Source: Pseudomonadota bacterium (GTDB lineage Bacteria > Pseudomonadota > Alphaproteobacteria > Acetobacterales > Acetobacteraceae). Taken from it: 64,000 nucleotides of DNA. Below are positions 37,139-46,122 of this stretch, one piece after another. The position numbers and the translations under genes are program-made. Every line of letters starts with the position of its first letter. Within the stretch, counting starts at the first letter, position 1. A model generated the notes under the pieces. The model was given only the letters and a program-made list of their open reading frames with translations. It ran no database searches and was not told the origin of the DNA. The DNA lies in NCBI GenBank assembly GCA_021805565.1, contig JAJZFA010000037.1:1-64000 (forward strand), written 5' to 3'.

Positions 37139-38140
37139 TCAATGGAACTGTGCCTGCCAGTAAGCCTCGATCTGGATCACCAGGGGCGGCGGCAGCGGTA
37201 CGTAATCCAGGCTTTGCGCTTGCGCTTGACCATGTTCCAGCGCCCAGCCGAAGAATGCCAGGGCTGTTTTGCTATGCGCTGGATCCTTGGGCGTTTTGTG
37301 CATCAGCACGAAGGTGGTGGCGGCGATCGGATAAGCCCCCTTACCGGGTGCATTGGTCATGACAAGGTCGAAATCCTCGGCATGCGACCAGTCGGCCGAA
37401 CCAGCGGCATCCTGGAACGCTTTGATACTGGGCGCCATGAACTCGCCTGCCGCGTTTTGCAGCAATGCGAACGTCATCTTGTTCTGCATGACGTAGGCGT
37501 ATTCATTGTAGCCGATCGATCCCTTGATCCGCTCCACATAGGCGGCCACGCCTTCGTTGCCCTTGCCGCCGACACCTGCCGGCCATGAAACCGAGGTTCC
37601 GACGCCGACGCCGGCTTTCCAGGCCGGACTGACCTTGGACAGGTAATCGACGAAATTATACGTGGTGCCCGATCCGTCGGAACGATGCACCACCGTGATC
37701 GGCAGGTTCGGCAGTTTCAGGTCCGGGTTCAATGTGGCGATTTCCGGCGCGTCCCACGCCTTGATCTTTCCGAGGTAGATGTCCGCCAGGACCGCGCCCG
37801 TAAGCTTGAGCTGCCCGGCAGCGACGTTCGGCACGTTGATCACCGGCGCAATGCCACCGATCACGACCGGAAACTGCATCAGTCCGGCGACCGTCAGCTC
37901 GGCGGGGGTCAAAGGCGCATCGGATGCCCCGAAATCGACTGTACCGGCCTTGATTTGGGCGATGCCGCCGCCGGAACCGATCGACTGATAATTTACCTGG
38001 ACGCCGTTGTCCTTGCTATAATCGGCGGACCATTTGGACAGGATCGGGTAAACGAATGTCGAACCGGCGCCGGTGATCTGCTGTGCCTGTGCGGCACCGG
38101 CAAAGCTGGCCAGGGCCAGGGCCATGACGGCGAGTCTCAT
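37139..38140 (-). CDS. pstS: Phosphate-binding periplasmic protein PstS
   Basis: A 333-residue periplasmic phosphate receptor. It has a Sec signal peptide (MRLAVMALALASFAGAAQA, cut before QQITG) and the phosphate-contact segments GAGSTFVYPILSKW, SIGSGGGIAQIKAGTVDFGASD and HRSDGSGTTYNFVDYL. As first gene of the operon it has a strong ribosome site (AAGGAG) and a Pho box centred about 85 bases upstream of the ATG. Expression should rise in phosphate starvation. Confidence 0.95.
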   Translation of the reverse strand: MRLAVMALALASFAGAAQAQQITGAGSTFVYPILSKWSADYSKDNGVQVNYQSIGSGGGIAQIKAGTVDFGASDAPLTPAELTVAGLMQFPVVIGGIAPVINVPNVAAGQLKLTGAVLADIYLGKIKAWDAPEIATLNPDLKLPNLPITVVHRSDGSGTTYNFVDYLSKVSPAWKAGVGVGTSVSWPAGVGGKGNEGVAAYVERIKGSIGYNEYAYVMQNKMTFALLQNAAGEFMAPSIKAFQDAAGSADWSHAEDFDLVMTNAPGKGAYPIAATTFVLMHKTPKDPAHSKTALAFFGWALEHGQAQAQSLDYVPLPPPLVIQIEAYWQAQFH

Positions 38141-38217
38141 TGGTCAATCTCCTTAGCGGGCGCCTCACCGGCTCGCGGCATAATAGGTAGCCGGGGTGAT
38201 TGTCATATTTCACTTTT

Positions 38218-38235
38218 ATGACATTTAGATGACAG
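38218..38235 (-). promoter_or_regulatory. Pho box (PhoB-binding site) upstream of pstS
   Basis: On the minus strand the sequence is CTGTCATCTAAATGTCAT: two 7-base half sites, CTGTCAT and ATGTCAT, separated by four bases, which is the classical 11-base-period direct repeat bound by PhoB. It lies 77 bases before the pstS ATG. It supports PhoB control of the whole pst-phoU-phoB operon. Confidence 0.85.
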
Positions 38236-38429
38236 TCGATACCCGCGCCTGCCACCCGCGCCCGTCAGACGCGACGGTGAACCGCCGTTCGCGAACATCA
38301 TGCCGGCCAAGGCACAGTCGCGCCGCGGGCATGAAGTCGCGTTGGCCCACAGGACAGACCCGTTCCGCGACGATGGCCACGCTGGTGCGCTGGTTGGCGA
38401 CAATGCCGGATTGGCGGATATCCGCCCCC

Positions 38430-39677
38430 TTATCCGGTGTATTCCATGATATACAGTCCGACCGAAAAATCCGTGCTGTAAACAAGGCCATTGCGGTCCA
38501 CCGCGACATCGGCCGAATGCAGCACCCTCGGCCGATTCGGCCTTGGATCGACCAGTTTCGTGGGCGGCGGCGGCACGCAGGCGCCTACTTCCACCGGCCG
38601 GAATTTGTCGCGGATATCGTAAACCCGTACCCCGGCATTTTGATACGTCGCGAAAATAAGGTCCTCGCTGACGAAATTATCCGGCCGGTTTTCATACACG
38701 TTATGCGGTCCGAAATGGCCGCCGACCTTCAAATAATCGGTGTCGTTGGGTTCGGGAAAGGTGGCGATGCTGATGGGGTTGGACTTTACCCGGTTGTCGA
38801 ACACCCAGATCGGCTTTTCGCCATCCTCGCGATTATCCAGCACCGTTTCGTCCACCACGATCAGCAATTCGCGGTTTGGCAGTGGCAGCGCATTATGGGT
38901 ACCGCCGCCGAATGGCGGAGCCCACATCTTGTGCGCGATTAGCTTCGGCGCGAACCGGTCGGCGACATCGACCACCGCGAGGCAGGCATCGCGCCAACTG
39001 CAATAGGCGATATCGCCATGCACGATGGGGTGATGCAGGCCATACCGTCCAACCTCGCTGGGCCAGTGCGCCACCTCGCCGGCCGCGACGTTCATGCCGG
39101 GCAGCCAGAACTTGCCGGCGACGAAAGGCTTGGCCGGGTCCGCCATGTCGATCGTGATCAGGATATAATCGGAGAACCCGTCCAGCAGAGCGGATGCATA
39201 GGCCCAGCGGCCGCCCACGTACCATACGCGATGCAACCCGCCGCCCTGGACCGGCATGAACCCGATTTGCCTGGGCGCTTCAGGTTTGCCGACATCGTAA
39301 ACCGCCAAGCCTGCCGACCAGGTCTGGCCGCGCCCGCTGTCGCCCGTGGCCGCGATCTTTCCTTTGTAATAATTTTTTTCGTCCGCGAGTTCCGGCTGGG
39401 CAAACATATCCTTGGCGTGAACCACCAGCAGCAGGTCGTCGGCCTGCTGCAAATGCAGCGACCACGTGTTCGGCGGCGCGGCGATATAGCCAACCGGCCT
39501 CGGGTTCCGCGGATCGCGCACGTCGATGACCGAAAAGCCCTTGGAGAAAATATGCCCGACATAGGCATATCCCTTGTGGATCATTAACTGGACGCCGTCG
39601 GCGCGTCCGCCCCCCTGATCGGTGTGGCCAATAATTCGCATATTATGGGCATGGGTTGGTGTCATCGGGTCGGTCAC
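38430..39677 (-). CDS. LVIVD-repeat (beta-propeller-like) protein of unknown function
   Basis: A 415-residue protein with at least four LVIVD-type repeats, for example GFSVIDVRDPRNPRPVG, GLAVYDVGKPEAPRQIG, CLAVVDVADRFAPKLIA and GVRVYDIRDKFRPVEVG, which suggests a beta-propeller. No signal peptide or catalytic motif is visible, so it is probably a soluble scaffold or an unrecognised enzyme. The start is GTG at 39677, with GGAG eleven bases upstream; the ATG at 39665 is an alternative. It is not in the pst operon: 289 bases including the Pho box separate it from pstS. Confidence 0.7.
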   Translation of the reverse strand: MTDPMTPTHAHNMRIIGHTDQGGGRADGVQLMIHKGYAYVGHIFSKGFSVIDVRDPRNPRPVGYIAAPPNTWSLHLQQADDLLLVVHAKDMFAQPELADEKNYYKGKIAATGDSGRGQTWSAGLAVYDVGKPEAPRQIGFMPVQGGGLHRVWYVGGRWAYASALLDGFSDYILITIDMADPAKPFVAGKFWLPGMNVAAGEVAHWPSEVGRYGLHHPIVHGDIAYCSWRDACLAVVDVADRFAPKLIAHKMWAPPFGGGTHNALPLPNRELLIVVDETVLDNREDGEKPIWVFDNRVKSNPISIATFPEPNDTDYLKVGGHFGPHNVYENRPDNFVSEDLIFATYQNAGVRVYDIRDKFRPVEVGACVPPPPTKLVDPRPNRPRVLHSADVAVDRNGLVYSTDFSVGLYIMEYTG

Positions 39678-40660
39678 GCGGCGTCTCCGGTCGTTGATCG
39701 CGGTTCGCGTTATCGTAAGCTGTCAGGTCCGGTTGTCGATGCCCTGTTGAACAACGCGCGCCGTCGCGGTTCGCGGGGGCCACGATAAACGTCTAATTTC
39801 AATTCAGTGAATGGGTCGGCCAAGCGCGGTTTGAACCATGCGCCTGGCGTAACGCGGCTCAATTGCTTGCTGGTCCGGTCGCTGGCCGCATGCTGTTGAC
39901 CGATAACGCTCGCACGAGATTTTGGATCGAAAGCAGAATCTGAGCGATAAAATTCGCGACCGGGTCACGCGGGCCGTTTGTCCACGGGTCGGTTCTCCAC
40001 GGGCCGGTTGCCCTCCGCGGCACGCCGTGGCGATACATCCGGCATCGGGCCAGGACCAGTTTGGGTGGCCACTGGATTCGCCCCTTGCAGGGCTTTCGCG
40101 TCGTGTGGCGCGGTTTAAGCGCGGCATCGGCAATAAATGCGTCGGCACGCCAATGAAGCTGCCCCCCTCAAACAAAGGCTTCGGGCTTGTTCGGCGCCGC
40201 GGCTCGAAGCGATCATTGTCGAACAAGCCTCAAGGACTTGCCAGGTTGTTCCGTCCTCCCCCCAGCAGCAGGATATTGCCGTCATGTAACCAGATTTTGA
40301 TTATATGCCATGTTGGAATCCTGCGTATTACGGGATCAAGAAACAAACATTGGAAACGATCGTCGTCAATCCGGTCGGTCGTCAGGGTATTGGTTTCGGC
40401 TGCACGCCTTTCGATCGGGCATGGTTCGGGTGACGTAAACTCATGTTTGGCTGCACGGCCTGACACAGCTTTCCGCCGAACGCTCGGCGGTCTGTTTATC
40501 GTCTCGCCGATCCTGCGGCGCGACCGGTCCGGCCACCCAGCGCCACGATGGATCAAGATAATGGCACTGGTTGGCTGATCGGTACGATGGCTCCTCGATC
40601 CTGCTTGCAAGGGTCCTGTGGCTCGCCGGATCGTTAATACATCGCACTTCTGGAGGCTTT
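39678..40660. other. Long intergenic region without a supported gene
   Basis: Nearly 1 kb between the divergent LVIVD-repeat gene and the DJ-1/PfpI gene. Open frames on both strands are low-complexity and have no recognisable domain. It contains a full copy of the 114-base repeat at 40122-40235 and, around 39970-40020, a short imperfect tandem duplication of CCACGGG(T/C)CGGTT. The rest, including a less GC-rich stretch near 40280-40360, shows nothing I can assign. Confidence 0.5.
40122..40235 (-). repeat. Full copy of the 114-base intergenic repeat
   Basis: On the minus strand the 5' part is a hairpin: CGAACAAGCC and GGCTTGTTCG are perfect 10-base arms around GACAATGATCGCTTCGAGCC-like sequence. 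Then follow AAGCCTTTGTTTGA, GGGCAGCTTCATTGGC and the core GGCGTGCCGACGCA, ending GCCGATGCCG. The block order and length match the copies at 34292-34404 and 61785-61898. Confidence 0.7.
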
Positions 40661-41359
40661 ATGAAGATTTTAATGGTGCTAACGTCGCACGACCGGCTGG
40701 GCGACACAGGACAGAAGACCGGCTTCTGGCTGGAAGAGTTCACCGCACCGTATTTTATCCTGCAGGATGCGGGGGCCACGGTCACGCTGGCATCCCCGCT
40801 GGGCGGGCAGCCGCCGCTGGACCCGAAGAGCGATACACCGGATGCGCAGACCGACAGCACGCGGCGGTTCAAGGCCGACCCCGGCGCCCAGAAGGCTCTC
40901 GCCAGCACCGTGAGACTATCAACCGTTTTGCCCGATGAATTCGATGCGGTGTTTTATCCGGGTGGCCATGGGCCCCTGTGGGACCTGGCCGAGGACCCGC
41001 GGTCGATCGCGCTGATCCAGGCGCTGTCCGCAGCCGGGAAGCCTGTCGCGGCGGTCTGCCACGCGCCTGGCGTCTTTCGCCACGTCAAGAACCCTGACGG
41101 CACCCCGCTCGTGAAAGGAAAGCAGGTGACGGGTTTCACCAACACCGAAGAAGCGGCGGCCGGACTAACGAAAATCGTGCCGTTCCTGGTGGAAGATGCG
41201 CTGAAAACCAATGGCGGGCTTTATTCCAAGGGGCCGGACTGGTCGTCTTATGTACGTACCGACGGAACACTGATCACCGGCCAGAACCCGGCCTCCTCGA
41301 TCGAGGCAGCGCAAGTGTTGATCCGGCTGTTGCTGCATCCAGCCGGCAATGCCGCCTGA
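40661..41359 (+). CDS. Type 1 glutamine amidotransferase-like protein, DJ-1/PfpI family
   Basis: A 232-residue protein of the DJ-1/PfpI superfamily, in the Hsp31/YajL-like branch that includes glyoxalases and chaperone-deglycases. The nucleophile elbow AAVCHAPGVF gives Cys133 followed by His134, and the N-terminal TGFWLEEFTAPY holds the conserved glutamate (Glu25 or Glu26) that tunes the cysteine. The strand FDAVFYPGGHGPLWDL is typical. TGGAGG precedes the ATG at 40661. It stands alone before the sugar ABC operon, 140 bases upstream, and may protect against reactive aldehydes. Confidence 0.88.
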   Translation: MKILMVLTSHDRLGDTGQKTGFWLEEFTAPYFILQDAGATVTLASPLGGQPPLDPKSDTPDAQTDSTRRFKADPGAQKALASTVRLSTVLPDEFDAVFYPGGHGPLWDLAEDPRSIALIQALSAAGKPVAAVCHAPGVFRHVKNPDGTPLVKGKQVTGFTNTEEAAAGLTKIVPFLVEDALKTNGGLYSKGPDWSSYVRTDGTLITGQNPASSIEAAQVLIRLLLHPAGNAA

Positions 41360-41499
41360 ACGAACAGGATTCATGAACGGGCCGTATCGGTTTTGCCTCT
41401 TGTCAAAATAAATGACCGTGTTACTTGGCTTCAACACGAATTGCCGTTCCATCCCGGACGTTCGTAACTCTATTCGGATCGTCCGCCAGGGAGGCCAGC

Positions 41500-43041
41500 A
41501 TGTCCGGATCGCCTGACGCCAAACCGATTCTACAAATGCGCAACGTGTCGAAGACGTTCCCTGGGGTGAAAGCCCTGCGCAACGTGGAATTGACGATCTA
41601 TCCGGGCGAGGTGCATTCGCTGATGGGCGAAAACGGCGCCGGTAAATCGACGCTGATGAAGATACTCTCCGGCGCGTACATTCCCGATGCGGGAGCCGAG
41701 ATTACCATCGACGGCCGCACCGTTCACATCGACGGCCCGCTGACCGCCAAGGCATTGGGTATCGCCATCATCTACCAGGAACTGGCGCTGTCGCCCAACC
41801 TGACGGTCGCCGAGAACATCTATCTTGGCCGCGAGGCCCGTCGCGGCCCGGCGATCGATCGCCGGGCGATGTTGGCGGGATGCGAGGAGATTTTGGGCAA
41901 TCTCGGTGCGACCTTCGAACCGCAAACCATCGTAGGCGACCTGTCCATCGCTGAACAGCAGATGGTCGAAGTCGCCCGCGCGATCCATGCTCGGTCGCGC
42001 ATATTGGTCATGGACGAGCCCACCACCGCGTTGTCCAGCCGCGAAACCGAACGGCTGTTCGCGGTTATCCGCCGGCTGAAGGCCGAAGGGCTCGCCATCG
42101 TCTATATCTCCCACCGCATGGCCGAGGTGTATGAACTGTCCGAACGGGTGTCCGTCCTGCGCGACGGTGGCTATGTGGGCACGCTGGACCGGAACGAGAT
42201 CGATCCGGAAAGCATCGTCCGCATGATGGTCGGCCGCGATTTGTCGTCGTTTTACAAGAAGGAACACCGGCCCGGCGGTGCGACCACGCCAGTGCTGGAG
42301 GTCACCGGACTGACCGACGGCAAGCGCGTCAAGAACGCCAGTTTCACGCTGCACGCGGGGGAGGTTTTGGGGCTCGCAGGGCTTGTCGGCGCGGGCCGCA
42401 CGGAACTCGCGCGGCTAATCTATGGCGCCGAACCCCGGACCGGGGGAACCGTATCGCTGGAAGGCAAACCGGTGCATTTCGGCACGCCGGCGGCGGCGAT
42501 CGACGGCGGCGTGGTCTATCTGACCGAGGACCGCAAGGCACTGGGCTTGTTTCTGGACATGACGGTTGGCGACAATATCAACCTGGGCGTGATCGGCCGC
42601 GATGCCAAACCTGGCGGGTGGCTCGACCGGGCGCGGGCGCGGATGCGATCGCTGGATGCCATCGAGGCCATGAATATCCGGGTGCCGGGACCGGAAATGC
42701 CGGTCGGCGCCTTGTCGGGCGGCAATCAGCAGAAAGTATTGCTGTCGCGGCTGCTGGAAACGAAGCCGAAAGTGCTGATCCTGGACGAACCGACACGCGG
42801 CGTGGATATCGGCGCCAAATCGGAAATTTACCGCATTATCGACCGGCTCGCGCAAAGCGGCGCGGCGGTGCTGGTTATCAGTTCCGAACTGCCCGAGGTG
42901 GTGGGAATCGCCGACCGGGTGGTGGTGATGCGCGAGGGCGAGACCCGGGGCGAAGTCGGCGCCGGCACCGGTGTCGCCATTACGGAAGAAACCATCATGG
43001 CGTTGGCAACCGGCGTAACAATCGAGAGGGCGGCGGCATGA
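41500..43041 (+). CDS. Sugar ABC transporter ATP-binding protein (tandem ABC domains)
   Basis: A 513-residue ATPase of the RbsA/MglA class with two fused ABC domains. The first has Walker [10 protein letters not shown] and Walker [14 protein letters not shown]. The second has a diverged P-loop region [16 protein letters not shown], signature [15 protein letters not shown] and [16 protein letters not shown]. Such proteins power uptake of pentoses or similar sugars. The ATG at 41500 has GGGAGG upstream; the frame is open further back but does not match. It overlaps the permease gene by four bases (ATGA). Confidence 0.92.
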   Translation: MSGSPDAKPILQMRNVSKTFPGVKALRNVELTIYPGEVHSLMGENGAGKSTLMKILSGAYIPDAGAEITIDGRTVHIDGPLTAKALGIAIIYQELALSPNLTVAENIYLGREARRGPAIDRRAMLAGCEEILGNLGATFEPQTIVGDLSIAEQQMVEVARAIHARSRILVMDEPTTALSSRETERLFAVIRRLKAEGLAIVYISHRMAEVYELSERVSVLRDGGYVGTLDRNEIDPESIVRMMVGRDLSSFYKKEHRPGGATTPVLEVTGLTDGKRVKNASFTLHAGEVLGLAGLVGAGRTELARLIYGAEPRTGGTVSLEGKPVHFGTPAAAIDGGVVYLTEDRKALGLFLDMTVGDNINLGVIGRDAKPGGWLDRARARMRSLDAIEAMNIRVPGPEMPVGALSGGNQQKVLLSRLLETKPKVLILDEPTRGVDIGAKSEIYRIIDRLAQSGAAVLVISSELPEVVGIADRVVVMREGETRGEVGAGTGVAITEETIMALATGVTIERAAA

Positions 43042-44060
43042 GCGATCTCGCAAGCGACACGAAAACCGCCGGACAACGGGCGAACAAGGCCCGGATGCGC
43101 GGACTGGTCCGGTCGGTCGGAATGCTGCCGGTGCTGATCGTGCTGGGCCTTCTGGTTCAGTTCGGCGGCATTTATTTTACCGGCGAGGGCCGCTTCCTGA
43201 GTTGGCAGAACATTTCGATCGTGGCGCAGCAGGCGTCGATCAATGCGGTGCTGGGCGCGGGCATGACGTTCGTGATCCTGACTGGCGGCATCGATTTGTC
43301 GGTGGGGTCCATCCTGGCCGCGGCCGCCGTGGTCGGGCTGCTGGTGTCGCAGACGCTGGGCGACCTTGGCATTGTCGCGGCGCTGTTGACCGGGCTGGCG
43401 ATCGGCCTGGGCAACGGCGTGCTGATCGCGTTTTTGCGGCTGCCGCCGTTTATCGTGACGCTGGGTTCGCTGACCGCGGTGCGCGGACTGGCGCGTTTGC
43501 TGGGCAACGACACGACGGTCTTCAATCCCGACCTGCCGTTCGCCTTCATCGGCAACGGCGCGCTGCACCTGGGCAGTTTCGTCGCCGTGCCCTGGCTGGT
43601 GGTCATCGCGTTTCTGGTCATTTTCGGATCGTGGTTGATCCTGCGCCGCACCGTGCTTGGGGTGCATATCTACGCGGTTGGCGGCAACGATAACGCGGCC
43701 CGTTTGTCCGGTATCAAGGTCTGGGCCGTGCTGTTGTTTGTCTATGGCATGTCCGGGTTGCTGGCCGGCCTGGGCGGCGTGATGCAGGCGGCGAGGCTGT
43801 ATGCCGCGAACGGACTGCAACTGGGGCAATCGTACGAACTCGACGCGATCGCCGCCGTGATTCTGGGAGGCACCAGTTTTGTCGGCGGCATCGGCAGTAT
43901 CTGGGGCACGCTGATCGGCGCGCTGATTATTGCTGTTTTGACCAACGGCCTGATCTTGCTTGGCGTCACCGATGTCTGGCAATACATCGCCAAGGGCGCG
44001 GTCATTATTGGTGCGGTGGCACTCGACCGTTACCGGTTGCGCGGGTCCGCCCGCACCTGA
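43038..44060 (+). CDS. Sugar ABC transporter permease (RbsC-like)
   Basis: A 340-residue inner-membrane permease with about nine or ten hydrophobic helices. Typical RbsC-family stretches are [54 protein letters not shown] and [20 protein letters not shown]. The ATG overlaps the ATPase stop. With one permease gene it probably acts as a homodimer. The substrate is not determined by the sequence. Confidence 0.92.
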   Translation: MSDLASDTKTAGQRANKARMRGLVRSVGMLPVLIVLGLLVQFGGIYFTGEGRFLSWQNISIVAQQASINAVLGAGMTFVILTGGIDLSVGSILAAAAVVGLLVSQTLGDLGIVAALLTGLAIGLGNGVLIAFLRLPPFIVTLGSLTAVRGLARLLGNDTTVFNPDLPFAFIGNGALHLGSFVAVPWLVVIAFLVIFGSWLILRRTVLGVHIYAVGGNDNAARLSGIKVWAVLLFVYGMSGLLAGLGGVMQAARLYAANGLQLGQSYELDAIAAVILGGTSFVGGIGSIWGTLIGALIIAVLTNGLILLGVTDVWQYIAKGAVIIGAVALDRYRLRGSART

Positions 44061-44144
44061 CCGCCGCCCGATTATCCTTGCGGCCGCCATCGCCGGGCAG
44101 GTGGCCGCGGGGCTTCGAATAATGCGCCGGAAGGGACGGAAACC

Positions 44145-45080
44145 ATGCTTAAAAAGATACTGCTCGCCGGCGTCGCACTTGCCGTTACGGCGAATGTGGC
44201 CAGCGCCAAGGAACTGAAATCGATCGGTATTTCGCTGGGGTCGATGGGTAATCCGTTCTTCGTCGCGCTGTCCAAAGGCGCCGAGTTCGAGGCGAAAAAG
44301 ACCAATCCGAACGTCAAGGTTATTACGGTCGGTTACGACTACGACCTTGGCAAGCAGAACACCCAGATCGATAACTTCATCGCCGCCGGCGTGGATTTGA
44401 TCTTGCTGAATCCCGGCGATCCGAATGCGATCGAACCGGCGATTCGCCGAGCGCAGGCGGCCGGCATTATCGTTGTCGCGGTGGATACCGCGGCGAAGGG
44501 CGCCAATGCCACGGTCGAGACGAACAACCTGCAAGCCGGAACGATCGCCTGTCAGTATCTGATCGACAAAATGGGCGGCAAGGGCGACATGATCATCCTG
44601 AACGGCCCGCAAGTGTCGTCGGTGATCGAACGGGTGAACGGCTGCAAGGAAGTCATCGCCAAGCATCCGCAGGTGAAGCTTTTGTCGTCCGATCAGGACG
44701 CCAAGGGATCGCGCGACGGCGGTCTGGCGGTGATGCAGTCGCTGTTGACGCGCTATACCAAGGTGGATGGCGTGTTCGCGATCAACGATCCGACCGGAAT
44801 CGGCGGCGAACTGGCGGCCAAGCAGATGCAGCGCACGGCCTTTCCGATAACGGGCGTGGACGGTGCGCCGGATGCGGAAACCGCGCTGAAGGACGCGAAG
44901 TCGCCGCAGTTCATGGCTTCGGCCAGCCAGGATCCGTTCATGATGGCACGTCTTGCGGTGCAGGAAGGCGTCGGACTGCTGAACGGAAAAAAGCCGGCGC
45001 AGGATCCGCTGCTGATGGATAGCAAGCTGGTCACGCGCGAAAACGTGGGCGATTACAAGGGCTGGACGTCGGCGCGATAG
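44145..45080 (+). CDS. Sugar ABC transporter substrate-binding protein
   Basis: A 311-residue periplasmic binding protein of the ribose/galactose type (PBP1 fold). The signal peptide MLKKILLAGVALAVTANVASA precedes the mature KELKSIGIS. Characteristic features are MGNPFFVALSKGAEFEAKK, the two-domain repeat pattern and INDPTGIGGELAAKQMQR. AGGGACGGAA lies before the ATG. It is third in the operon, 84 bases after the permease; no kinase or regulator follows, so the sugar is unknown. Confidence 0.9.
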   Translation: MLKKILLAGVALAVTANVASAKELKSIGISLGSMGNPFFVALSKGAEFEAKKTNPNVKVITVGYDYDLGKQNTQIDNFIAAGVDLILLNPGDPNAIEPAIRRAQAAGIIVVAVDTAAKGANATVETNNLQAGTIACQYLIDKMGGKGDMIILNGPQVSSVIERVNGCKEVIAKHPQVKLLSSDQDAKGSRDGGLAVMQSLLTRYTKVDGVFAINDPTGIGGELAAKQMQRTAFPITGVDGAPDAETALKDAKSPQFMASASQDPFMMARLAVQEGVGLLNGKKPAQDPLLMDSKLVTRENVGDYKGWTSAR

Positions 45081-45098
45081 GGGGCGCGACGGCCGTTT

Positions 45099-45126
45099 GG
45101 GGCTTTTCCCCGGTGGGGATAGCCCC
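45099..45126. terminator. Probable hairpin terminator between convergent operons
   Basis: GGGGCT and AGCCCC form outer arms around an inner hairpin TCCCC-GGT-GGGGA, with a short T run (GGGTTTTCC) a few bases beyond. It lies between the end of the sugar ABC operon (plus) and the end of the tad operon (minus) and could stop transcription from both. No long T tract is present, so Rho-independent function is likely but not certain. Confidence 0.5.
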
Positions 45127-45151
45127 GGACGGGTTTTCCGGCTGTGCCGTA

Positions 45152-45577
45152 TCATGTGTTGTTGGGGAAACAGGCAGAGGTCGGTACCGCGAAACCGTTG
45201 GCAAGCGAGGTCGCCAGCGATGGCGCGACCGTCGCGAACCGGTAATCGATCGAAACCCGCGAAAATCCGCTCGCGCCGCCGCAGGTCGCGCCGTTATCCA
45301 GCGTGACTGCGGAGGCGTCGATGGTTACGCCCCGTGTCGCGGCCAGCGCGACAACGAACGCGGTGGTGTTGCCGGCACTGAAAGCGCCGGACGATGCGCA
45401 TGCGGTGGCGCGCAGGCCCATGCAGCGTGCGCCCTCGGCGGCGGATTCCTGCAAGACCTCGAACGTCCAGACCAGCCGTCCGAATTCCATAAATCCGACG
45501 ACGATCAGCACCATCGCCATTGCGCAGACGGCGAATTCCACGGCGGTGGCCGCTCGTCGCGACCGGCGGTTTTTCAT
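45152..45577 (-). CDS. TadE/TadF-like pilus assembly protein (last gene of tad locus)
   Basis: A 141-residue pseudopilin-like protein. The N-terminus RRSRRAATAVEFAVCAMAMV carries the TadE-type motif: a positively charged leader followed by a hydrophobic helix with the conserved glutamate (VEFA). The C-terminal periplasmic part has four cysteines. It overlaps the previous gene by four bases (ATGA). TadE and TadF are minor pseudopilins processed by TadV and needed for pilus assembly. Confidence 0.75.
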   Translation of the reverse strand: MKNRRSRRAATAVEFAVCAMAMVLIVVGFMEFGRLVWTFEVLQESAAEGARCMGLRATACASSGAFSAGNTTAFVVALAATRGVTIDASAVTLDNGATCGGASGFSRVSIDYRFATVAPSLATSLANGFAVPTSACFPNNT

Positions 45578-46122
45578 TGGGTTTGCACGATCGTGCCCTG
45601 ATGCAGCGTGCGGCTGCCGATCAGGCCATAATCCCCAAAGATGGCGGTAAAGGCCCGGGTTCCGTCGATAGCCACGAATTTGCCCGCCAGCGTGCCCTCC
45701 TCGCAGTTGGTGCCGCAGGCCGCCGCTTCGCCCCAGGTCACGCTGCCCGGCGAGCCCGACGGGCACCAGCAGCTATCCGCGTTCGCCGCCGTACCGCTGG
45801 ATGCGGACGAGCCGCCGTTCACCGCGCTGGTGGCGCCATCGTTGACAACGACGGTCGCGCCGGCCCAGGCGGAGCCGTTGCTGTTGGCGACGATTCCGCT
45901 GAGGGTCGCGGCCAGAGTCGCGGCGCCGGCGGATGAGACGTTCGATGCGTTGAGCAGCGCGTATTCGGCGGCAGCGGCAACGGCGGCGGACAGCGCGACT
46001 TCCTCATAAAACGCTCGGCTGAAATCGATGATTCCGGCCAACAGTATCAGCAGCACGGGTGTGACCAATGCCATTTCCACCGCGGCCGAACCAGACTGGC
46101 GGCGTTTCGGTCGGCTGGTCAT
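45574..46122 (-). CDS. TadE-like minor pseudopilin
   Basis: A 182-residue protein with a TadE-type N-terminus (RRQSGSAAVEMALVTPVLLILLAG; the conserved Glu follows AAV) and a Ser/Ala/Gly-rich periplasmic region with four cysteines around CWCPSGS and CGTNCEEG. It starts at the ATG at 46122, overlapping tadG by four bases and followed by the second TadE/F-like gene with another four-base overlap. It is expected to be cleaved by the prepilin peptidase TadV. Confidence 0.75.
   Translation of the reverse strand: MTSRPKRRQSGSAAVEMALVTPVLLILLAGIIDFSRAFYEEVALSAAVAAAAEYALLNASNVSSAGAATLAATLSGIVANSNGSAWAGATVVVNDGATSAVNGGSSASSGTAANADSCWCPSGSPGSVTWGEAAACGTNCEEGTLAGKFVAIDGTRAFTAIFGDYGLIGSRTLHQGTIVQTQ

Noticed and set aside
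39970-40020. Short tandem duplication of CCACGGG(T/C)CGGTT as a CRISPR-like or iteron array
   Set aside because: Only two imperfect units without spacers; no cas or replication gene is nearby.
39922-40578. 218-codon plus-strand frame in the large intergenic region
   Set aside because: It crosses the 114-base repeat, has no domain or ribosome site and looks like non-coding DNA.
42828-45155. Long minus-strand frame across the sugar permease and binding-protein genes
   Set aside because: It is a shadow of two clear ABC transporter genes, is Arg/Gln/His-rich and has no domain.
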